From Promethearchaeota archaeon (GTDB taxonomy: Archaea; Asgardarchaeota; Lokiarchaeia; Sigynarchaeales; SOKP01): DNA of 9,443 nucleotides. The notes under the pieces were generated by a model. The model saw nothing but the letters and a program-made list of their open reading frames with translations, did not search any database and had not been told where the DNA came from. The position numbers and the translations under genes were made by a program. The stretch is from positions 1-9,443 of the forward strand of contig JAUWBH010000206.1 in assembly GCA_030605085.1 (NCBI GenBank). Reading direction: 5' to 3'. Shown here in pieces: positions 5,349 through 9,443 of the stretch (position 1 is its first letter; each line of letters starts with the position of its first letter).

Positions 5349-5394
5349 TTTTTTCTATTAAATTGAAAAGAAAATCAACGAGGAAAAGGAAAAA

Positions 5395-6741
5395 ATGACC
5401 GAAAAATATGAAGTAACCCCAGAACAAGCAGAGGTCTTAAAAGATTTGGAAAAAATTATCGGCAAATATACTAAAAGACCTATACCAATCATAGATGAAA
5501 TTAAGTATGATACATTCGGAGTTAAAATCGATGGGATTAATGTCGTAGGACTTGGGTTATATGATTGCGGATTAAAGACTCTCCCAAATTCAATAACTAA
5601 ATTAGAAACACTCCAAACAATTAATTTAAGTGGTAATAAATTAAAAATACTCCCAGAGTCAATAGGGAACCTTACATCGCTCCAAAAACTATATTTGGAG
5701 AAGAATAAGTTATCGAGACTCCCAATGGCGATTGGGAATTTAAAATCGCTCCGAACACTTTGGCTAACTGATAATAAGTTAAAATCTCTTCCCGAATCAA
5801 TTAAGAACTTAAAATCACTTCAAGAACTCCATTTAGGGAGAACTAAGATGAAGACTCTTCCCGAGTCAATATGTAATTTAAAAACGCTACGAGCTCTAAT
5901 GTTGGAGAATAATCAGTTATCTAATATCCCAGAGTCAATAGGAAATCTAACATCACTGGAAAAATTAAATTTAAACAATAATCAATTAAAAGAACTTCAA
6001 CATTCAATAACAATGCTAAAATCGCTCCAAGAATTATGGGTAAATTATAATAAGGTAACCACTTTCCCAGAGTCAATAGGGAACCTTACATCCCTCCAAA
6101 CACTTGAATTACAAGGGAATCAATTAAAGAATCTCCCAGAGTCAATAGGGAACCTTATATCCCTCCAAAAACTATATGTGGAGAGGAATAAGTTATTGAC
6201 TCTTCCGGAGTCAATAGGGAACCTCTCCTCTCTTCAAGAATTGAATTTAAAATGGAATCAGTTAACCACTCTCCCAGAGTCAATAGGGAACCTCTCCTCA
6301 CTTCAAGAATTGAATTTAAAATGGAATCAGTTAACTACTCTCCCAGAGTCAATAGAAGACCTCTCCTTACTCAAAGAACTATATTTAAGTAACAACAAGT
6401 TATCGAGGCTCCCAGAATCAAAGAACTATATTTACCTTAGATCGCTCCAAACACTTGATTTAGGACGGAATCAATTAATGGCACTCCCAGAGGCGATTGG
6501 GAATCTTTCCTCACTTAAAAAACTAAATTTGGGATGGAATAATATAGAGATCCTCCCAGAGTCAATAATCAACTTTAGATCGCTCCAAACACTACATTTA
6601 AGTTCTAATAAGTTAATGACGCTCCCAGCATTAATAGGAAATCTCTCCTCTCTCAGAGAACTAAATTTATTAAACAATAAACTAAAAAATCTCCCAGGTA
6701 CAATATGTCAGTTGAAATATTTAGGAATCCTTCGGGTGTAA
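5395..6741 (+). CDS. Cytosolic leucine-rich-repeat protein, about 17 repeats
   Basis: LRR solenoids bind other proteins; no catalytic domain is visible here. The 448 residues start with about 48 non-repeat residues (MTEKYEVTPEQAEVLKDLEK..., then DTFGVKIDGINVVGLGLY), the entry seen in many Lokiarchaeal LRR proteins, as far as I recall. About 17 repeats of 23 residues follow (consensus LQxLxLxxNxLxxLPESIGNLxS), the Shoc2/plant-like spacing; one repeat near 6420 is 25 residues. There is no signal peptide or membrane segment, so it should be cytosolic. Repeats 10 and 11 are almost identical DNA. The protein stops right after the last repeat (LGILRV) without the usual cap. It is divergent from the ubiquitin cassette; a role as substrate adaptor is possible but unsupported by any F-box or NEL domain. 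Confidence 0.92.
   Translation: MTEKYEVTPEQAEVLKDLEKIIGKYTKRPIPIIDEIKYDTFGVKIDGINVVGLGLYDCGLKTLPNSITKLETLQTINLSGNKLKILPESIGNLTSLQKLYLEKNKLSRLPMAIGNLKSLRTLWLTDNKLKSLPESIKNLKSLQELHLGRTKMKTLPESICNLKTLRALMLENNQLSNIPESIGNLTSLEKLNLNNNQLKELQHSITMLKSLQELWVNYNKVTTFPESIGNLTSLQTLELQGNQLKNLPESIGNLISLQKLYVERNKLLTLPESIGNLSSLQELNLKWNQLTTLPESIGNLSSLQELNLKWNQLTTLPESIEDLSLLKELYLSNNKLSRLPESKNYIYLRSLQTLDLGRNQLMALPEAIGNLSSLKKLNLGWNNIEILPESIINFRSLQTLHLSSNKLMTLPALIGNLSSLRELNLLNNKLKNLPGTICQLKYLGILRV
6232..6369 (+). repeat. Recent 69-bp tandem duplication of one LRR unit
   Basis: Units 6232-6300 and 6301-6369 share an identical first part apart from one C/T change (TTAACCACT versus TTAACTACT). They diverge only in the last bases (AGGGAACC versus AGAAGACC). 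The other repeats also reuse the same codons for LPESIGNL, pointing to repeated expansion or gene conversion. Confidence 0.9.
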
Positions 6742-6793
6742 GGAAACCTATAAGAGGTTGAATGAGAAGAAATGGTTAAAAGAGAGATTATAA
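6725..6793 (+). other. Alternative-frame C-terminal cap of the LRR gene
   Basis: The LRR frame ends at 6741. One base over, the frame is open from 6725 to TAA 6791-6793 and reads CKETYKRLNEKKWLKERL, protein-like and unlike the surrounding spacer. An LRR protein normally ends with such a charged helical cap. A one-base indel near 6725-6738, real or from sequencing, could therefore have shortened the protein by about 17 residues. Confidence 0.4.
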
Positions 6794-6868
6794 AGTTACA
6801 TTAAAAATTTTGAAATTCGTAATAAAAAAATGTCACAAAAAACGGAATAATAAATATTTATACATGAG

Positions 6869-6877
6869 TGTATAATT
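6869..6877 (+). promoter_or_regulatory. TATA-like element before the 216-residue gene
   Basis: GTGTATAAT lies about 33 nt before ATG 6906. A second candidate, ATATTTATA, lies at 6855-6863. Either leaves a short leader ending in GTGAT, a partial ribosome-binding site. Confidence 0.4.
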
Positions 6878-6905
6878 ACTATCTATAACAAATATTAGTG
6901 ATTTA

Positions 6906-7556
6906 ATGTTTTATGATACAACCAAATCAAACGAAAGAAAAATTGATAAATTGATAATTTTTTCACCAAGAAAAAAAAATTATCCCTTGGAAAAGCTCAA
7001 GGGAGTAGGTAAATATGATACCATATATTTTGAGAAAAATCATATTAGATTGACCAGAACTAAGAAGGACAAAATTATTGATGTAGGAACCATTCTATTA
7101 ACAGATATAGGAGAGATAGAATTTTGTATCAAGTGGTGGACTCATAGTGCAGTAAAGCAACCAGCCTTCACGCCAGTTGAGATTTTCGTTCCTAGATATA
7201 AACATGTACCGGATCCGGGTTACGAATTTCAACACGTGACAATCAAGTTAAATAACAACGAAATCAAAACCATATATCTTTTTCAGAACTATGGGTATAC
7301 TTTAATCTATAACGATGGGAGCTCTAAGACTTTCAAACTCGAAATGCCAACCCTAATTGCTACCCTAAATTCCTTTAGGGCAACAGTGGCACAAGAAATC
7401 TATACTTTTTTTATGAACAATTATTTCTTCCCAAATCGATTAAATATCTGGATAACTGGAAATGTTACTAAAATCTATACATCCACCAGAATTAAGGGGA
7501 AAAAACCTCCACCTTATTGGATTGTGAACCCCTTAAGAAATAAATTATTAAAATAA
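6906..7556 (+). CDS. Beta-rich protein of unknown function, 216 residues
   Basis: I do not recognise this protein. It has no signal peptide, no membrane helix and a single Cys. Alternating strands dominate: YDTIYFEKNHIRLTRTK (37-53), DVGTILLTDIGEIEFCIKWW (59-78), then HVTIKLNNNEIKTIYLF and YTLIYNDGSSKTFKLE. A helix-like segment comes next (PTLIATLNSFRATVAQEIYT). A strand series closed by a helix ending in a lipid- or peptide-binding barrel would suit a PH-like fold, but that is a guess. The C-terminus is basic (GKKPPPYW ... RNKLLK). The start ATG is preceded by GTGAT, 3 nt away, and two TATA-like boxes. It lies 164 bp after the LRR gene on the same strand and converges with the next gene. Confidence 0.75.
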   Translation: MFYDTTKSNERKIDKLIIFSPRKKNYPLEKLKGVGKYDTIYFEKNHIRLTRTKKDKIIDVGTILLTDIGEIEFCIKWWTHSAVKQPAFTPVEIFVPRYKHVPDPGYEFQHVTIKLNNNEIKTIYLFQNYGYTLIYNDGSSKTFKLEMPTLIATLNSFRATVAQEIYTFFMNNYFFPNRLNIWITGNVTKIYTSTRIKGKKPPPYWIVNPLRNKLLK

Positions 7557-7614
7557 AAAAACAGTTTAAGAACATGTTCGAAATTTTCTTTGACCTCTCT
7601 ATAACATTGTTAAT

Positions 7615-7884
7615 TCAAATTCTTTCAATTTCTTTTTTTATCATTTCTAAAAATTTTTGAAAAGTCCTATTTTTAATGTCAATTAAATCAAATTTCAGAG
7701 ATATATCTTCAGGTTTAGGAAAGTAAGTTCGTTTAGCTTCTGGATTATTTAGATAACCACATCTGAATCCATTTCGTAAATTTTTTAGATTCATTCCATT
7801 TATATTACAAATTTTATCTATTTCATTCAAATGTATACATTTTTCTTTGAAACATAGAGTTTCTTCAAAATCTAACCTAACCAT
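7615..7884 (-). CDS. Small four-cysteine protein of unknown function, 89 residues
   Basis: Cys11, Cys16, Cys26 and Cys42 have the spacing CX4CX9CX15C (CFKEKC ... IC ... RCGY). They could bind zinc or an Fe-S cluster. The spacing does not fit a RING finger, which needs eight ligands. The C-terminal half is charged and helical (FQKFLEMIKKEIERI). The ATG at 7884 lies 3 nt after the stop of a transposase-like remnant on the same strand, so it may be a passenger of a mobile element. Its last 58 bp recur at 8266-8323. Codon use is normal and the frame is intact, so it is probably expressed. No clear promoter is visible. Confidence 0.6.
   Translation of the reverse strand: MVRLDFEETLCFKEKCIHLNEIDKICNINGMNLKNLRNGFRCGYLNNPEAKRTYFPKPEDISLKFDLIDIKNRTFQKFLEMIKKEIERI
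7619..7676. repeat. 58-bp direct repeat, copy A1
   Basis: Identical to 8266-8323 over 58 bp. It covers the 3' end of the four-Cys gene (residues about 70-89 on the minus strand). Both edges are sharp. The second copy has lost the rest of the gene. Confidence 0.9.
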
Positions 7885-7887
7885 AAT

Positions 7888-8001
7888 TTAATCATAATAA
7901 AAATTCATTTTTTCCTTTATCGCATTCCGATAATCAATATAATCTTCTTTTTCAAAATGCTTGAAATTCTTTCTAATATGATTTAAGCAATATAGAAGAT
8001 G
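7888..8001 (-). pseudogene. Transposase-like remnant
   Basis: Between TAA 8004-8002 and TAA 7890-7888 the minus strand reads HLLYCLNHIRKNFKHF, then EKEDYIDYRNAIKEKM and NFYYD. A Cys-x-x-His followed by R/K-rich helix recalls the region around YCxxHxxRN in DDE transposases of the IS256/MULE/ISL3 kind. This is family resemblance from memory, not a search. The upstream part is missing: sequence above about 7990 belongs to the plus-strand pseudogene, so the element is cut. Confidence 0.4.
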
Positions 8002-8257
8002 TTATCGAGTTATTAAAAAGTATAGATTATAAAATTTTTACGAGCCATACGATGAAGTAATTGAGGTATTAAAACGATATAATCCTAAAAAATACGCAAT
8101 AATACCAATTTCATTAGAATGGAAAATAAAGCAAACAGTTTTAAGATTAGGTACTAAATATCCTCGTCTACACATTATTGAGATTGCAGAAAAAATTGAA
8201 GAACCTGAAGATTATATTATTATTGTGGCTCGTAAAATGATTAAAATTACTTATTGA
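7977..8257 (+). pseudogene. Frameshifted, N-terminally cut gene of unknown function
   Basis: Two frames join into one protein-like sequence: YDLSNIEDVIELLKSIDYKI in frame from 7977 to about 8034, then YEPYDEVIEVLKRYNPKKYA from 8039 to TGA 8255-8257. The second part continues ...LHIIEIAEKIEEPEDYIIIV and ARKMIKITY. The join lies in an AAAATTTTT run, so a one- or two-base indel explains it. No start codon precedes the first part; a TAA sits at 7974-7976 beside the transposase-like remnant, suggesting that an insertion removed the N-terminus. I cannot name the family. The last 118 bp recur at 8336-8453. Confidence 0.6.
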
Positions 8258-8263
8258 GCTATA
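8146..8263. repeat. 118-bp direct repeat, copy B1
   Basis: Matches 8336-8453 with one mismatch (T 8152 / C 8342). It contains the C-terminal part of the frameshifted pseudogene and six bases past its stop. Confidence 0.92.
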
Positions 8264-8265
8264 AT

Positions 8266-8323
8266 ATTCTTTCAATTTCTTTTTTTATCATTTCTAAAAA
8301 TTTTTGAAAAGTCCTATTTTTAA
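8266..8323. repeat. 58-bp direct repeat, copy A2
   Basis: Identical to 7619-7676 and in the same orientation. It separates the two B copies, giving an order A1 ... B1-A2-B2. Confidence 0.9.
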
Positions 8324-8324
8324 A

Positions 8325-8447
8325 ATGATTAAAATATTAGGCACTAAATATCCTCGTCTACACATTATTGAGATTGCAGAAAAAATTGAAGAACCTGAAG
8401 ATTATATTATTATTGTGGCTCGTAAAATGATTAAAATTACTTATTGA
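8325..8447 (+). pseudogene. Duplicated C-terminus of the frameshifted pseudogene
   Basis: From ATG 8325 the frame reads MIKILGTKYPRLHIIEIAEK and continues identically to the first copy up to ...KMIKITY and TGA 8445-8447, 40 residues in all. The ATG arises from the junction sequence AAAATGATTAAAAT, which also occurs near the end of each B copy. It is probably not a functional gene. Confidence 0.6.
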
Positions 8448-8453
8448 GCTATA
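8336..8453. repeat. 118-bp direct repeat, copy B2
   Basis: Second copy of 8146-8263, offset 190 bp, with one mismatch. The high identity of non-functional DNA means the duplication is recent. Confidence 0.92.
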
Positions 8454-8535
8454 TATCGAACTCGACAAAAGCGAGCTGAAAGAAATGATTCAAGACAAGT
8501 CTATTGAAGTGTACCTGCTCTGCGAGTTTCTATAA
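8449..8535 (+). pseudogene. Gene fragment with GC-richer codons
   Basis: Immediately after copy B2 the frame reads LYIELDKSELKEMIQDKSIE and VYLLCEFL, then TAA 8533-8535. Codons such as CTC GAC, AGC GAG CTG and GTG TAC CTG CTC TGC GAG differ sharply from the AT-ending codons of the neighbours. It seems to be the tail of a foreign gene brought in with the rearrangement. No start codon or upstream body is present, and I do not recognise the family. Confidence 0.5.
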
Positions 8536-8803
8536 ATTAATATTTATAATTCTTATTTTTAACGTAAACCTAAAAAAATCGTGATTGTTCTTAAACTTCC
8601 GCACTTTTTTTTTTAAATACAACGATACTTATATTATTCAATTCAAGATAAGATCCCCTAAGAGTTGAGAGAAATTATTAATTCGCCTAGGATTTGCTTT
8701 ATATAAGTTTAGAAGATCCATTATACACATAAATATTTAACTAAAGGTCGCGTAAAATAATATAGACGCAAAAAACAAAAATGAAGCGTACATCACAAAA
8801 TCA
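8536..8803. other. Non-coding stretch before the candidate RNA
   Basis: No protein-like frame is visible on either strand. It holds a T10 run at 8605-8614, which could end a plus-strand transcript from the left, a direct repeat AAGATCC (8650-8656 and 8713-8719), and a strong TATA box at 8698. Confidence 0.5.
8698..8706 (+). promoter_or_regulatory. Strong TATA box upstream of the candidate RNA
   Basis: TTTATATAA is close to the ideal archaeal TATA box. Transcription would begin about 25 bp downstream (near 8728) and pass through the structured region to the oligo-T run at 8947. No protein start is close, which suits a non-coding transcript of roughly 220 nt. Confidence 0.45.
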
Positions 8804-8920
8804 AGGCTCCTGCCATGCACCCTGGATTTTTGTCTTTTGGTTAGTGTATTTCGATACGCTTAAACATACCTTGTCCTATAAAATTTTATGGCCTCGCTTT
8901 GGTCTCGCAGGCAGGAGCCT
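8804..8920 (+). ncRNA. Candidate structured RNA with GC-rich closing stem
   Basis: AGGCTCCTGCC (8804-8814) pairs perfectly with GGCAGGAGCCT (8910-8920). After one bulged A, TGC (8816-8818) pairs with GCA (8907-8909), and ACC (8819-8821) may pair with GGT (8901-8903). Inside, AGTGTAT and ATACGCT (8843-8860) form a 7-bp hairpin (one G-U) with a UUCG tetraloop, nested in GGT/ACC and GGAT/GTCC pairings. ATAAAATTTTAT near 8877 can form another hairpin. Such G/C enrichment in an AT-rich setting is typical of structured RNA. The length suggests 5S rRNA, but its conserved core is absent; tRNA, RNase P and SRP motifs are also missing. The strand could be minus; the plus strand is preferred for the TATA box and oligo-T run. 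A decayed inverted-repeat element is the main alternative. Confidence 0.5.
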
Positions 8921-8946
8921 CCCTTTCTCTTGTTTTCAAATTGTTG

Positions 8947-8954
8947 TTTTTTTT
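8947..8954 (+). terminator. Oligo-T run after the candidate RNA
   Basis: Eight T, 26 nt past the closing stem and preceded by other T clusters (CTTTCTCTTGTTTTC). It is a plausible archaeal U-tract stop for the RNA. Confidence 0.4.
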
Positions 8955-8973
8955 AATACTCAAGAAAAATAAT

Positions 8974-8983
8974 CTATTTAAAA
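8974..8983 (+). promoter_or_regulatory. TATA-like element before the methyltransferase gene
   Basis: CTATTTAAAA places a transcription start near 9005, about 40 nt before the preferred TTG start. It is a weak call in AT-rich sequence. Confidence 0.3.
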
Positions 8984-9043
8984 TTAATTTCATTAAGTTC
9001 AAATTGAAGAAAATTTCGAGTCCCAAAAAGGCGGTTGTATCTC

Positions 9044-9443
9044 TTGCAAGAAAAGAAAAAATTAATTTTAGATTCAAAAAAGCTTTCTAATTCTGAAATA
9101 GTCGTAAATGCGTCAATGAATCGTAATCGCGGATTTCATGGCATAAATAGTTATTCTAGAGAATTGCGTTTGGATTTTAAATCATTAATTAAGGAAAGCT
9201 TGCATGAAAAGAAGAAATTTTCGTGGCTTGATTTATGTTGTGGTGTAGGTCGCGCTTTAATAGAGGGAGGTCGTTTTCTAAAAGAAGAATTTAAAAAAGA
9301 TGAAATTAACGAAATTAAAATAATAGGTATAGATTTAATCGATGATTTTGTGCCTATCCCTCCAGATTTGAATTTCATTACGTTTAAACAAGGCATATTA
9401 CCAGAAGCCTTACCAGATCTATCTTTTGATTTGATAACATGTG
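9044..9443 (+). CDS. Class I SAM-dependent methyltransferase, C-terminus beyond window (partial)
   Basis: About 133 residues are visible. WLDLCCGVGRAL (residues 61-72) is motif I, the SAM-binding glycine loop; IIGIDLI some 35 residues later is motif II with its acidic ribose contact; and DLSFDLITC at the edge is motif IV/post-II. The substrate cannot be told. The frame is open from 9008 after TGA 9005-9007. ATG 9116 is the first ATG, but the in-frame sequence before it (SNSEIVVNASMNRNRGF) looks coding. I therefore prefer TTG 9044, which has GGCGGT (9030-9035) 8 nt upstream. Both starts remain possible. It is on the opposite strand from the ubiquitin cassette and separated from it by mobile debris, so no functional link is implied. 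Confidence 0.8.
   Translation, partial: MQEKKKLILDSKKLSNSEIVVNASMNRNRGFHGINSYSRELRLDFKSLIKESLHEKKKFSWLDLCCGVGRALIEGGRFLKEEFKKDEINEIKIIGIDLIDDFVPIPPDLNFITFKQGILPEALPDLSFDLITC

Larger units (their letters stand above)
4575..5394. other. Long divergent spacer with gene debris
   Basis: Between the minus-strand cassette and the plus-strand LRR gene I see no convincing intact gene in about 820 bp. It contains an antisense LRR scrap, a short acidic reading frame, a doubtful small membrane ORF, a strong hairpin and an oligo-T run, each listed separately. Stretches 4620-4800 and 5110-5220 show nothing beyond AT-rich sequence and an oligo-T run at 4710-4717. Confidence 0.6.

Noticed and set aside
6471..6677. 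Minus-strand ORF in the LRR gene
   Set aside because: Its internal repetition just mirrors the LRR repeats on the other strand.
5395..6741. LRR protein as a bacterial-type NEL or F-box E3
   Set aside because: No F-box at the N-terminus and no catalytic Cys domain; only repeats are present.
7570..7579. Palindrome GAACATGTTC between convergent genes
   Set aside because: Only 10 bp, no repeat elsewhere in the window and no T run that would make it a terminator.
7615..7884. Four-Cys protein as the missing small RING E3
   Set aside because: Only four Cys with no His partners in RING spacing; it is also 3 kb away on the far side of the LRR gene.
8804..8920. 5S rRNA, suggested by length and closing stem
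   Set aside because: The conserved 5S core (CCGAACNCGGAAG-type) is absent and the interior is too AT-rich.
8781..9090. Three overlapping ORFs of about 63 codons on both strands
   Set aside because: They cover the candidate RNA and the spacer behind it; composition is Phe/Lys-rich and no ribosome-binding site fits.
9151..9396. Minus-strand ORF of 81 codons
   Set aside because: Antisense to the methyltransferase whose SAM motifs are on the plus strand.
1..9443. CRISPR array or tRNA gene
   Set aside because: No regularly spaced repeats with unique spacers were found, and no cloverleaf with a T-loop GGTTCRA motif.

Overview
The window is AT-rich, with TATA-like promoters, oligo-T terminators and ribosome-binding sites that fit an archaeal 16S 3' end (GGTGA/GTGAT types). 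It carries a compact eukaryote-like ubiquitin conjugation cassette followed by a long protein of 23-residue leucine-rich repeats. That combination points to an Asgard archaeon, most likely Lokiarchaeia-like. The lineage is inferred from gene content and base composition; no marker gene in the window proves it.

Region 1 (1-4560, minus strand) is the ubiquitin locus. Read in the direction of transcription it holds: a 77-residue orphan (4522-4289); a ubiquitin-like modifier with an acidic N-terminal tail (4080-3730); a decayed second modifier C-terminus (3649-3608); an E1 with adenylation, catalytic Cys, zinc and UFD parts (3486-2248); an E2 with HPN motif and active Cys (2139-1612); a JAMM/Rpn11-like deubiquitinase with a charged N-terminal extension (1603-827); and a six-helix membrane protein with a Thr/Arg-rich cytosolic tail that leaves the window at base 1. 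E2, JAMM and the membrane protein are tightly packed with repeated GGTGAG ribosome-binding sites. The modifier, E1 and E2 also have their own promoter-like sites. Expected working: E1 activates the modifier, E2 carries it, and JAMM trims the precursor and removes it from substrates. No RING E3 is visible. The membrane protein, whose C-terminus is off-window, is the best place to look for one. The modifier ends ...AGV instead of having a Gly-Gly.

Region 2 (4560-5394) is a non-coding or decayed divergent spacer. It holds an antisense LRR fragment, an acidic-tail ORF, a doubtful small membrane ORF and two strong inverted repeats.

Region 3 (5395-7556, plus strand) holds the LRR protein, with a recent 69-bp internal repeat duplication and a possible 3' frameshift, and an unrecognised 216-residue beta-rich protein.

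Region 4 (7557-8535) is scrambled. A small four-Cys protein lies beside a transposase-like remnant, a frameshifted plus-strand pseudogene, two interleaved duplications (58 bp and 118 bp) and a fragment with GC-richer codons.

Region 5 (8536-9443) has no convincing gene until about 9044. It contains a candidate structured RNA (8804-8920) with an 11-bp GC-rich closing stem and a UUCG hairpin, set between a strong TATA box and an oligo-T run. A class I SAM methyltransferase then runs off the right edge.
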